Part shown: piece after piece, positions 6,400-14,149 of the stretch
Layout of the letters: every line of letters starts with the position of its first letter
How positions within the stretch are numbered: position 1 is the first letter of the stretch
The notes under the pieces: model-generated
Seen by the model: only the letters and a program-made list of their open reading frames with translations
The model's database searches: none
Told to the model about the DNA's origin: nothing
Translations under genes and position numbers: made by a program
NCBI GenBank assembly: GCA_003252195.1
Contig: QKFK01000077.1
Location: 1-15,791, forward strand
Direction: 5' to 3'
DNA length: 15,791 bases
Source: Rhodospirillales bacterium
GTDB lineage: Bacteria; Pseudomonadota; Alphaproteobacteria; QKFK01; SZUA-500

Positions 6400-8173
6400 A
6401 CCTTTTATATCTCGGACGTGGGATATAATGAGTATGCAATAATTTATGTGCTTTTTCACCCAAAGGTGCGCCCAAATACTCTTTATAAAGTTTTTGGATT
6501 GATTCGTTTTGGTGTGAAAGACGAGTTTTTGCTTCTCTATCTTCTTTAAACAAACCTTCAGCACGTTTTTTACGTACGTCATCGGTAATTCCGCGAGGAC
6601 GTGGAGCTTCGCTGTTAATTGCTCTTGGTTGACCACCACCAGCAACACAACCGCCACGGCAAGCCATAACTTCGATAAAGTGATAAGGAGGCTCTTCGCC
6701 AGCTTCACGAGCAGCTCTAACCTTCTCAATTACTTTTTCTACATTACCTGTACCATGAGCAACTGCGATACGTATTTTTGTGCCTTTGATATCAATCTCA
6801 GCTTCTTTAATACCTTCTAAGCCAACAACATCCTCAAAGATAACTCCACCGAGTTCTTCTTTAGTAATCATGTTATAAGCGGTACGAAGAGCAGCTGTCA
6901 TAACACCACCAGTTGCACCAAAGATAGTACCAGCACCTGAATATTCGCCAAGTGGATTATCAGCTTCTTGATCTTCAATTCTTTGGAATGAGATACCAGC
7001 TTGTTTAATCATACGAGCAAATTCTCTTGTTGTTAAAGATACGTCAACATCTTGGAAACCACTAGATGACATTTCTTTAGAACGAGATACTTCAAACTTT
7101 TTAGCTGTACATGGCATAATTGAAACCATCATAATTTTAGCAGGATCAATTCCCATTTTTTCAGCGAAATAAGTTTTTGCCATTGCACCAACCATCTCGT
7201 GAGGAGATTTACAACTTGAGAAGTTAGGAATCATATCATCATGATATTTTTCCATCAAATCAACCCAAGCTGGGCAGCAACTTGTAATCAATGGAAGTGG
7301 AGCTGTGCCTTTTGTAAATCTTTCTACAAACTCACTTGCTTCTTCCATAATTGTAAGGTCAGCACCAAAGTTGGTATCAAACACTTTATCAAAGCCCATT
7401 TTGCGAAGTGAAGCATAAACTTTACCTGTTAGGTTTTCACCTACTGGGAAGCCAAATTCTTCACCGATTGCAACTCTAACTGCAGGAGCAATTTGAACGA
7501 TTGTATAAGTATCTTTATCTAACAAAGCGTCCCAAACTTTTTGAGTTTCATCATATTCACTAATAGCACCTGTTGGACAGTGAGCAGCACATTGACCACA
7601 ATTAATACATGGAGAATCTGCAAGATCAATACCACCAGCAGCGCTAATCATTGTATCTAAACCGCGGTTTAAGAAGCTTAAAGCCCATACATTTTGGGTG
7701 TTTTGGCAAACCTCAACACAACGACCACAATGGATACATTTGCTAGGATCTAACACTAGAGCGTGAGTTGATTCATCTTTTGGTTTAGATTTTGAGATAT
7801 TAGGCAAGCTAGTTTCTCTCATACCAAACTCAGAAGCAATATCTTGCAACTCACAGTGACCACTTCTGCTACATGTTAAGCATTCATTTGGGTGATTACT
7901 TAAAATGAGCTCTAAAACAGTACGGCGAACTTCAACAATTTCAGGATCTAAAGTTGTAATTTCCATATTGTTTTCTAATGGAGTACAACAAGCCCTAATC
8001 ATGTTAGGTTTACCTTTAACTTTTACTACGCAAATACCACAAGCAGCTGTTGCACAAACATCTGGGTGATGACAAAGAGTTGGAATATCAACACCTACTT
8101 TGCGAGCGGCATCAAGAATTGAGGTACCGTTTTCCACCTCAATTTCTACGTTATCAATTATAGCCTTAATCAT
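6398..8173 (-). CDS. hydA: [FeFe]-hydrogenase catalytic subunit
   Basis: This 591-aa subunit reduces protons to H2 (or oxidises H2) at the H-cluster. Domains in order: an N-terminal [2Fe-2S] domain (Cys34, 45, 48, 62); a His/Cys-ligated [4Fe-4S] site (His94, Cys98, 101, 107); two [4Fe-4S] ferredoxin motifs (Cys146/149/152/156 and Cys189/192/195/199); then the H domain. All three signatures are intact: TSCCPAW (297-303), MPCTAKKFE (353-361) and EVMACRGGCVAGGGQP (501-516). The H-cluster ligands are Cys300, Cys355, Cys505 and Cys509, and Cys299 is the proton-relay residue. The protein ends shortly after HKLLHTHY, in the usual small-subunit-like region, with no extra C-terminal cluster domain. 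The start has an AGGAAAG Shine-Dalgarno sequence. It is the last gene of hydC-hydB-hydA. The maturases HydE, HydF and HydG are not in the window. Confidence 0.97.
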   Translation of the reverse strand: MIKAIIDNVEIEVENGTSILDAARKVGVDIPTLCHHPDVCATAACGICVVKVKGKPNMIRACCTPLENNMEITTLDPEIVEVRRTVLELILSNHPNECLTCSRSGHCELQDIASEFGMRETSLPNISKSKPKDESTHALVLDPSKCIHCGRCVEVCQNTQNVWALSFLNRGLDTMISAAGGIDLADSPCINCGQCAAHCPTGAISEYDETQKVWDALLDKDTYTIVQIAPAVRVAIGEEFGFPVGENLTGKVYASLRKMGFDKVFDTNFGADLTIMEEASEFVERFTKGTAPLPLITSCCPAWVDLMEKYHDDMIPNFSSCKSPHEMVGAMAKTYFAEKMGIDPAKIMMVSIMPCTAKKFEVSRSKEMSSSGFQDVDVSLTTREFARMIKQAGISFQRIEDQEADNPLGEYSGAGTIFGATGGVMTAALRTAYNMITKEELGGVIFEDVVGLEGIKEAEIDIKGTKIRIAVAHGTGNVEKVIEKVRAAREAGEEPPYHFIEVMACRGGCVAGGGQPRAINSEAPRPRGITDDVRKKRAEGLFKEDREAKTRLSHQNESIQKLYKEYLGAPLGEKAHKLLHTHYIPRPRYKR

Positions 8174-8225
8174 TTACTTTCCTCGATAATTTCTATTGTT
8201 AACTCGTGAATTTTATCCAAAACCG

Positions 8226-9902
8226 TTATTCTTCGTCTGAAGTTACGATTTTATCTAAATATTCCTTCTCAAAGAACTGCATTGTTGAAAGTACAGGATT
8301 AGGCGCTGTTTGACCCAAACCACACAAAGATGCTTTCTTCATAGCGTTAGCTACTCTCTTAAGCTCTTCTAAATCTTTCTTAGTTCCTTTGCCCTTAACT
8401 AGTTTTTCTAGTTTTTCGAGCATTTGTTTTCCACCGATACGACATGGAGCGCATTTACCGCATGATTCATCAACTGTAAATTCAAGGTAGAATTTAGCAA
8501 TTTCAACCATACCGTCATCTTCATCCATAACGATCATACCGCCAGAACCCATAATCGAGCCAACTTCTTTTAATTTATCGTAACAAACTTCCAAATCAAG
8601 TTTGTCTCTTGGAATCACACCACCAGAAGGTCCGCCTGTTTGCACAGCTTTAAGAGCCTTACCTGTTGATGTACCACCACCGATTTCTTCTACGATTTGG
8701 TTTAATGTCATACCCATTGGCACTTCAATCAAACCACAATGTTGAACTTTACCAGTAAGAGCAAAAACTTTTGTTCCCTTACTTTTATCTGTTCCGAAAT
8801 CAGAGAACCATTTAGCGCCTTTACGCACAATACGTGGAATATTTGCTAATGTTTCTACGTTATTTACGCATGAAGGTTGATTCCACAAGCCTTGGTTTGT
8901 TGGATATGGAGGACGTGGGCGAGGAGTTCCTCTCTTACCTTCAATAGAAGCGATAAGAGCTGTTTCTTCACCACAAACGAATGCACCAGCACCATAACGA
9001 ACATCACAATCAAAGTTAAAACCGCTACCCATAATATCTGCACCAAGCAATCTGTGCTTTTTAGCAGCACGAATAGCTTTTTGCATTCTTTCGATAGCCA
9101 AAGGATATTCAGCTCTAATATAGAACCAACCTTCAGTTGCTCCAATTGCGTAAGCTCCGATTAGCATACCTTCTAAAACAGCATGAGGGTCGCCTTCGAG
9201 TACACTTCTATCCATATAAGCACCAGGGTCACCCTCGTCACCATTACAGATAATAAATTTCTCAGGGTTAGCAACAACTTTGCTAGCAAAATCCCACTTC
9301 ATACCAGTTGGGAAGCCGCCGCCGCCACGTCCTCTTAAGCCACTTTCTTTGATGATATTAATAACATCTTGTGGAGTTTTATTTTTGATTACATCAACAA
9401 AAGCTGAGTAACCACCTTTTGCAAAATATGCAGAGATATCTTCTGGGTCAATATGACCAGCGTTCTCTAAAACAACTTTTTCTTGCTTTGTAAAGAATGG
9501 AATATCTAATGGCAAAATATGCTCATTCAAATATTCAGGAACAGTAAAATCTGAACCTTTTTCTAAAGCAGGCTTAACATGCTCTGTAATAATAAGACGA
9601 GCTAAAACAGATTCCATTCTTTTATAAAGAACATCTTTTTGACCTTCTAGCTCAACTCTTACCAATGGACCTTCTGCGCAAAGACCCATACAACCTGTTT
9701 TCACGATTTTCACTTTATCAGCAATACCATGATTTTCGATTGCAGTATTAAGAGCATCAATAATTGATTCACTACCTGAAGAGATACATCCTGTACTTGC
9801 ACAACAATAAATATGGCAAGGGAATTTTTTATCTTCTTCAATTCTCTCTTTCGCAATTGCCTCAATGTCAATTGTTACAGCTTTTTTCTTGTTTTCTTCC
9901 AT
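8226..9902 (-). CDS. hydB: NAD(H)-binding flavoprotein subunit of [FeFe]-hydrogenase, NuoF-like
   Basis: This subunit carries FMN and exchanges electrons between NAD(H) and the iron-sulfur chain to HydA. Counted from the start at 9902 it has 558 residues. It opens with a thioredoxin-like [2Fe-2S] domain (Cys34, 39, 71, 75), followed by the NuoF core with the glycine-rich nucleotide site GRGGGGFPTGMKW (191-203), GDEGDPGAYMDR (221-232), the SLBB region, and a [4Fe-4S] site (Cys481, 484, 487, 527). It stops about 30 residues after that last cysteine and so lacks the C-terminal two-[4Fe-4S] ferredoxin domain found in HydB of well-studied electron-bifurcating hydrogenases. The frame extends to an ATG at 9944, but that would overlap hydC; the ATG at 9902 has a GGAG site 8 nt upstream and is preferred. 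It lies 14 bp after hydC and 52 bp before hydA. Confidence 0.95.
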   Translation of the reverse strand: MEENKKKAVTIDIEAIAKERIEEDKKFPCHIYCCASTGCISSGSESIIDALNTAIENHGIADKVKIVKTGCMGLCAEGPLVRVELEGQKDVLYKRMESVLARLIITEHVKPALEKGSDFTVPEYLNEHILPLDIPFFTKQEKVVLENAGHIDPEDISAYFAKGGYSAFVDVIKNKTPQDVINIIKESGLRGRGGGGFPTGMKWDFASKVVANPEKFIICNGDEGDPGAYMDRSVLEGDPHAVLEGMLIGAYAIGATEGWFYIRAEYPLAIERMQKAIRAAKKHRLLGADIMGSGFNFDCDVRYGAGAFVCGEETALIASIEGKRGTPRPRPPYPTNQGLWNQPSCVNNVETLANIPRIVRKGAKWFSDFGTDKSKGTKVFALTGKVQHCGLIEVPMGMTLNQIVEEIGGGTSTGKALKAVQTGGPSGGVIPRDKLDLEVCYDKLKEVGSIMGSGGMIVMDEDDGMVEIAKFYLEFTVDESCGKCAPCRIGGKQMLEKLEKLVKGKGTKKDLEELKRVANAMKKASLCGLGQTAPNPVLSTMQFFEKEYLDKIVTSDEE

Positions 9903-9910
9903 AAATTCAT

Positions 9911-9914
9911 CTCC
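9911..9914 (-). promoter_or_regulatory. Ribosome binding site deciding the hydB start
   Basis: GGAG lies between the hydC stop (9917-9919) and the ATG at 9902, with 8-nt spacing. This favours 9902 over the in-frame ATG at 9944, which lies inside hydC and has no clear site. Confidence 0.65.
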
Positions 9915-9916
9915 AG

Positions 9917-10396
9917 TTATTCTGATGCGAAATTGGTGCGCCATTCTTCAATGATGCCTCTAACATCACTTGGCTTAATTCTGCCGTAGGTTTTACCGTT
10001 AATAACAATAACAGGTGCCAAACCACAGCAACCAACACAACGAACCGACTGAAGGTGAAACAATTTGTCAGGCGTACTTTCACCCTCGGAAACTCCGAGT
10101 TCTTTCTTAAATTCTTCTAACACTTGGTCATTTCCTTTAAGGAAGCAAGCTGTACCTGTACATACAGAAATAACTGCTCTACCTGGTGCTTCAAGTTTGA
10201 AGAAGTTATAGAATGTGAGAACTTCATAAACGCGAGCAAGAGGAATATCCATTCCTATTGCAACTTCGCTTGCATCTTCCCACGGAACATAGCCTTTAAC
10301 ATCTTGAATTTCATGCAAAGCCATAATCAAGGCCCCGCGTTTTTTCTTCCATTTTTTTACGATTTTTTCAGTACCTGACTGAGGACTTTCACTCAT
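9917..10396 (-). CDS. hydC: [2Fe-2S] NuoE-like subunit of [FeFe]-hydrogenase
   Basis: This small electron-transfer subunit is 159 aa, the usual size for NuoE/HndA-type proteins. It has an N-terminal helical region (around residues 15-70, with LHEIQDVKGYVP) and a thioredoxin-like [2Fe-2S] domain with the C-x4-C plus C-x3-C pattern: Cys79, Cys84, Cys120, Cys124. The start at 10396 has an AAGGGAT Shine-Dalgarno sequence. It is the first gene of hydC-hydB-hydA, all on the minus strand with short gaps. In the complex it docks on the NuoF-like subunit. It belongs to the same family as the complex I 24-kDa subunit, but the adjacent FeFe-hydrogenase gene fixes its role. Confidence 0.95.
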   Translation of the reverse strand: MSESPQSGTEKIVKKWKKKRGALIMALHEIQDVKGYVPWEDASEVAIGMDIPLARVYEVLTFYNFFKLEAPGRAVISVCTGTACFLKGNDQVLEEFKKELGVSEGESTPDKLFHLQSVRCVGCCGLAPVIVINGKTYGRIKPSDVRGIIEEWRTNFASE

Positions 10397-10626
10397 GATT
10401 TAATCCCTTTCAATATCCCCGGTTTGAAAAGATTTACATCCTCTGCCTACGGACTGCACTCCGCCAGCGATCAGCATAAATCTGAATGTGATGCGTAATT
10501 GTGCCCCAAAACAACTCAAATAAGAAAACAATTATTATTTCAATCTATTTCAAAAGCGAATTCGCACTAATGTAATATTTTTTCTACCTTTTTAATAAAA
10601 AAAGCAAGTCTTTTTACACCTTTTTA

Positions 10627-10646
10627 GGTTTATATTTAGTTAAACC
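10627..10646. promoter_or_regulatory. Inverted repeat upstream of the metal importer, possible metalloregulator operator
   Basis: GGTTTA and TAAACC flank 8 bp, ending 3 bp before a TTGACA at 10650. The position next to a metal-importer promoter suggests a binding site for a Fur/Zur/Mur- or DtxR/MntR-type repressor. It does not match a specific consensus that I can name with confidence. Confidence 0.3.
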
Positions 10647-10649
10647 AAT

Positions 10650-10684
10650 TTGACATTGTGTTTTTTCATACTATCTCATAGAAT
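10650..10684 (+). promoter_or_regulatory. Candidate promoter for the metal importer operon
   Basis: There are two overlapping readings. A perfect TTGACA (10650-10655) has only a poor -10 at 16 bp (TATCTC). TTGTGT (10656-10661) is followed after 17 bp by a good TAGAAT (10679-10684). The second places the start near 10691, about 33 nt before the ATG at 10724. Confidence 0.42.
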
Positions 10685-10723
10685 TCAGACAGGTTTAATA
10701 ATCAATTTTTCTAAGGAAGTTCA

Positions 10724-11629
10724 ATGCGCGTTAAGAGTTTTTGTTTTGTTAGTTTGTTATTTTTATCACTCGGCTCAGAGGCCTTTGCAAAACCATTAAT
10801 CGCATGTAGCTCTTTTCATGTTTGCGATCCTCTAAAAATAATCTTGGGCGACAGCGCAGATATTGAGCAAATCATTCCATCAAAAACATCACCACATCAA
10901 TTTCAGCCCAACCGCAAGACATCAGAGCTAATTAACAAAGCAGATAAGATTATTTTAGTTGGTGGTGGCTTTGAAAGTTTTTTAGAAACCTCCGTTGATA
11001 AAATAGCTCCAGCTAAAAAAATTCTAACCACTGATATAGCTGGACGCAAAGTTATATTAAGCACACCTCACCATCACGATGAAGAAGAGGGTAACAAAGA
11101 GCAACATAATGAAGATATTAAAACACCTGACCCGCATCTGTGGCTAGATTTCTCTTTATGGAAAAACACTATGCTCAGAACGTCTTATGAGGCAGCCAAG
11201 GACTTACACATAGACATACCTAAAAACAGTGTAACCTCTTTTTTAGGAAAAATGGATGAGCTAGAAAATTTAGGACTAAACAATTTAAGCTCGTTAAGAG
11301 GAAAAAGCCTAATAAGCACTCATTTGGCTTATAAATACTGGGAGCGCAAATATGGGCTTAAAAATTATGGAATTAAAGGCACTAACGATACATCTCAAGC
11401 AAGTCTCAAAAGTTTAACCGAATTAGAAACATTGATTAAACAAAAGAAAATTAAAGCAATTTTTGTTGAACCAAATGATGCAAATAAAGAAGTAAAAGCA
11501 CTTAAAGCATCATTGTCTAAGGCAGATGTAGAAATAAACGTTATTCCTATATACTTAGGAACTACAGATAACTCAGACTATTTCTCTATAATGAAAGAGA
11601 ATATTCTTAAAACAAAACGCAACTTGTAG
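10724..11629 (+). CDS. Periplasmic metal-binding protein of Mn/Fe/Zn ABC importer
   Basis: This is a cluster A-I (ZnuA/TroA/SitA-type) solute-binding protein of 301 aa that captures divalent metal in the periplasm and delivers it to the permeases. It has a signal peptide with cleavage predicted near residues 20-22 (SEAFA before KP). The metal ligands expected of the family are visible: His58 (SPHQF), His138 (DPHLWLDF), His200 (STHLAYKY) and an acidic residue near the end, Asp282 (GTTDN). A His- and acid-rich loop lies between the first two ligands (His116-118, Glu119-122 region, His128), a feature often found in zinc binders. The neighbouring ATPase looks more like the Mn/Fe branch, so metal preference is left open. 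The start has an AAGGAAG site. Confidence 0.92.
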   Translation: MRVKSFCFVSLLFLSLGSEAFAKPLIACSSFHVCDPLKIILGDSADIEQIIPSKTSPHQFQPNRKTSELINKADKIILVGGGFESFLETSVDKIAPAKKILTTDIAGRKVILSTPHHHDEEEGNKEQHNEDIKTPDPHLWLDFSLWKNTMLRTSYEAAKDLHIDIPKNSVTSFLGKMDELENLGLNNLSSLRGKSLISTHLAYKYWERKYGLKNYGIKGTNDTSQASLKSLTELETLIKQKKIKAIFVEPNDANKEVKALKASLSKADVEINVIPIYLGTTDNSDYFSIMKENILKTKRNL

Positions 11630-11635
11630 GACCAA

Positions 11636-12400
11636 ATGAGCCAGCTTTGCATAAATAATTTATCGCTCTACCAAGGAGACCGTTTAACCTTGGATAACGT
11701 AAATTACACCTCTCCTTCCAACGGTGCTTTAGTGGGAATTTTGGGTCCTAATGGAGCTGGCAAAACCTCGTTAATAAAATCTATTTTAGGCCTCATAAAA
11801 ACCAATGCCCAAGTTCTTGTAGATAATATAGATATTAAAAAACAACGACACTTAACCGCCTATGTACCACAACGAAAAAGCGTAGATTGGGATTTCCCTA
11901 TAACGGCTCAAGAAGTAGTTTTGACAGGCATGTTTAATCATATCGGCTTTTTTAAACCAGTTAGAGACAAACACAAAAAAGTAGCCTTAGAATTGCTTGA
12001 TAAAGTTGGCATGGCTGATTTTGCATCAAGAAAAATTAATGAACTTTCTGGCGGAGAACAACAGCGTGTTTTTGTTGCAAGAGCATTAGCCACAGATGCT
12101 GAGATATTTTTTATGGATGAGCCCTTATCTGGGGTTGATGCCATAACCGAGAAAAATATTATAAATATATATAACGAACTAAAGGAGCAGGGAAAACTAG
12201 TAATATCTGTACATCACGACCTTCACACAGCTCCTGAATATTTTGACAATATAATTTTCTTAAACAAAAAAATTATCGCTCATGGTGAAACTAAAAACAT
12301 TTTCTCAGCAGAGAACATCAGTTTAACCTATTCTGGAAACGCCACATCTATTGCCTCGTACTCTTCATTAACTGAGGGGCATAAAATATGGATATATTAG
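11636..12400 (+). CDS. ATPase of Mn/Fe/Zn ABC importer
   Basis: This is a 254-aa cytoplasmic ABC ATPase that powers metal uptake. Walker A is GPNGAGKT (37-44), the Q-loop glutamine is near 79, the signature is LSGGE (137-141), Walker B runs into Asp161-Glu162 (FFMDEP), and the switch histidine is His194. The segment VPQRKSVDWDFPIT (77-90) is characteristic of the Sit/Mnt/Tro manganese-iron-zinc group rather than of ZnuC. It starts 6 bp after the binding-protein stop, with an AGGA site overlapping that stop, and its 3' end overlaps the first permease gene by 13 bp. Confidence 0.95.
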   Translation: MSQLCINNLSLYQGDRLTLDNVNYTSPSNGALVGILGPNGAGKTSLIKSILGLIKTNAQVLVDNIDIKKQRHLTAYVPQRKSVDWDFPITAQEVVLTGMFNHIGFFKPVRDKHKKVALELLDKVGMADFASRKINELSGGEQQRVFVARALATDAEIFFMDEPLSGVDAITEKNIINIYNELKEQGKLVISVHHDLHTAPEYFDNIIFLNKKIIAHGETKNIFSAENISLTYSGNATSIASYSSLTEGHKIWIY

Positions 12401-13239
12401 GCCTTACAAACTATTTAAACATTGTATTCTTCGCCTGCATAATTTTAAGCTCTTTATGCGCCTTACAGGGTGTATTTATATATGTTAGCAAAAGCTCTTT
12501 AGCTGTTGATAGCGCAGCTCACGCCTGCGTCCCTGGAGCTATAATAGGCTCAATAATAACATCTAACAGCCCCAACATAGCCTCTAGCCTTATACCTTTT
12601 ATAATCTCAATTATCTGTTCCTTTTTAGCGCTTTGGCTTATTTCTTTTTTAAGCACCAAAGGTCTAGATAAAGGAACGGCAACTGCTAGTGTAACAGGTG
12701 GTTTTTTGGGGTTAGGGATAAGCTTGCTTTCATGTGTTCCCCAAACAGAGTTCAACATAAAAATATCTGCTATATCTATTATGTTTGGACAACCTACTGG
12801 AATTACTCTTGAAGATGCAAAATTGATTCTAGCTACAGCCATTTTAATTACATCTATTACAGCTATGATGTACAAAGAATTCAAACTATTTTTGTTTGAT
12901 AAAGAGCAGGCTATTTTAAGTGAAATAAATATCAAATGGGTCAAAAACATATTGCTATTTTGCCAAATAGTAACCATTGCCTTAAGCATTAAAATGGTTG
13001 GAGCGTTAATGGCTGTTGCCTTAATCGCAATTCCAACAACATGCGCAAAAATTAACTCTCAAAATTTATCTCAAATGATTTTATTTTCTTTAATATTTGC
13101 AATATCTGCCACCCTTCTCGGCCTATATTGGTCTTTATATCATAGCATTTCTAGTGGCGGAGCAATTATAGTCTCCAATTGTTTATGGTTACTTCCATGT
13201 TACTTATACAAAAGCGTCAAAGGTGGTGCTCATGGATAG
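12388..13239 (+). CDS. First membrane permease of Mn/Fe/Zn ABC importer
   Basis: This is an ABC-3 family permease of 283 aa with about eight hydrophobic segments (near residues 10-33, 47-59, 66-89, 101-116, 145-161, 187-218, 229-248, 256-274). Family-typical features include FDKEQA (170-175), equivalent to the conserved FDxxxA segment after the middle loop, and the glycine-rich helix KMVGALMAVALIAIP (202-216). It starts inside the ATPase gene (13-bp overlap) with an AGGGG site, and overlaps the next permease by 8 bp, so translation is probably coupled. It is likely to pair with the second permease as a heterodimer, as in SitCD/TroCD-type systems. Confidence 0.94.
   Translation: MDILGLTNYLNIVFFACIILSSLCALQGVFIYVSKSSLAVDSAAHACVPGAIIGSIITSNSPNIASSLIPFIISIICSFLALWLISFLSTKGLDKGTATASVTGGFLGLGISLLSCVPQTEFNIKISAISIMFGQPTGITLEDAKLILATAILITSITAMMYKEFKLFLFDKEQAILSEINIKWVKNILLFCQIVTIALSIKMVGALMAVALIAIPTTCAKINSQNLSQMILFSLIFAISATLLGLYWSLYHSISSGGAIIVSNCLWLLPCYLYKSVKGGAHG
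13221..13226 (+). promoter_or_regulatory. Ribosome binding site deciding the second permease start
   Basis: AGGTGG lies 5 nt before the ATG at 13232. The more upstream GTG at 13223 falls inside this site, so 13232 is the likelier start. Confidence 0.6.
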
Positions 13240-14101
13240 TTTTAAATCTTTTGACATCCCCGCGTTAATCGCCTTAATTTTTTGCTCAAGCGCTTCTGCA
13301 TTATGGGGCAATGTTTTAATGTGGCAAAAAAAATCTGCCTTTGCATCATCTCTGTCTCATATAGTTTTTTTAGGAACGGTTAGTGCCTATATTTTAACAT
13401 CATCTACTAATGACATAATTCTTGCCATAGGTGCTATAGCAAGCGCTCTAATGGCTGCATTATTAATCCATATATTAAATGTAAAATTAAAGTTAGAAAT
13501 AAATGCATCAATTGGTTTTGTTTTTAGTTTGATGCTAGCTATAGCCGTTATCTTACTAGATATCACAGGGAATATAAATTCTGCCATCACCCCGCATAAT
13601 ATAATATTTGGCAATATAGAAAACATCATCTGGAATGATAGATTTCCACCTGAGGTTTGGTTTATAATTATTATTTCCCTCTTATCTTTCATCGTTTTTG
13701 CAAGCCTAAAAAAAGAAATCATATCCATAAGTTTTGATGATGCTTTTGCTCACTCTAGTGGCATCAAAGTAAATTTATTAAGAAATATTATAACGTTTTT
13801 TATATGCTTAGTTGCGGTATCTGCATTCAAAATAATGGGCGCGATAGTTATAGTGTCTTTATTATCAGCCCCTGCCGCTATTTCATGTTTTATCTCTAAC
13901 AATATTAGACAGCAATTACATCTCAGTATATTAGTAGCTGTTGTTTGTTCTGTTGTTGGATATATAATCTCCTCTCCATTATCAATAATATATAATTACC
14001 CATCAATAAACTCTGGTGGAGCAATTGCTTCATTGCTTTTCTTTGTATTACTCACAACCATCGCCATTAAAACTGTCCTTGAAAATAAACGCAAAATATA
14101 A
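13232..14101 (+). CDS. Second membrane permease of Mn/Fe/Zn ABC importer
   Basis: This is an ABC-3 family permease of 289 aa from the ATG at 13232. It has about eight hydrophobic segments (near residues 10-30, 38-56, 60-82, 92-110, 141-158, 182-214, 229-248, 261-281). It carries the FDDAFA segment (168-173) and the IMGAIVIVSLLSAPAA helix (201-216), equivalent to the same elements in its partner. The frame could start at a GTG at 13223, but the ribosome binding site favours 13232, giving an 8-bp overlap with the previous gene. Two different permease genes in one operon point to a SitABCD/YfeABCD/TroABCD-like architecture rather than ZnuABC, which has one. Confidence 0.93.
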   Translation: MDSFKSFDIPALIALIFCSSASALWGNVLMWQKKSAFASSLSHIVFLGTVSAYILTSSTNDIILAIGAIASALMAALLIHILNVKLKLEINASIGFVFSLMLAIAVILLDITGNINSAITPHNIIFGNIENIIWNDRFPPEVWFIIIISLLSFIVFASLKKEIISISFDDAFAHSSGIKVNLLRNIITFFICLVAVSAFKIMGAIVIVSLLSAPAAISCFISNNIRQQLHLSILVAVVCSVVGYIISSPLSIIYNYPSINSGGAIASLLFFVLLTTIAIKTVLENKRKI

Positions 14102-14149
14102 GAGAATAGCTCCACTTATAACCATTTATTTTTACAAGGATTTTGTATT

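Larger units (their letters stand above)
10397..10723. other. Divergent intergenic region between hydrogenase and metal-import operons
   Basis: This 327-bp region separates divergent operons. The right part (about 10500-10723) is very AT-rich and holds the candidate promoter and an inverted repeat for the importer. The left part (about 10430-10500) is noticeably richer in G and C and would be the hydC leader, with a short inverted repeat CGGA-N6-TCCG at 10450-10463. A direct repeat of TATTTCAA occurs at 10536-10543 and 10546-10553. I could not identify a convincing hydC promoter, a tRNA or a known riboswitch here. Confidence 0.6.

Noticed and set aside
6295..6729. 144-aa minus-strand open frame crossing the hydA 3' end and terminator
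   Set aside because: It is a shadow of hydA in another frame; it runs through the intrinsic terminator and has no family resemblance.
10400..10477. 25-codon open frame just upstream of and in frame with hydC, ending at a TAA 3 nt before the hydC start
   Set aside because: No Shine-Dalgarno sequence precedes its ATG and it is short enough to be chance. Conservation in relatives would be needed before calling a leader peptide.
10397..10723. Search for a CRISPR array, tRNA or riboswitch in the divergent spacer
   Set aside because: Only one short direct repeat (8 bp, two copies) and small inverted repeats are present. There is no regular repeat-spacer pattern, cloverleaf or known aptamer core.
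12519..12989. 156-aa minus-strand open frame opposite the first permease
   Set aside because: It lies entirely antisense to a recognisable ABC-3 permease, whose hydrophobic codons commonly create long antisense frames.
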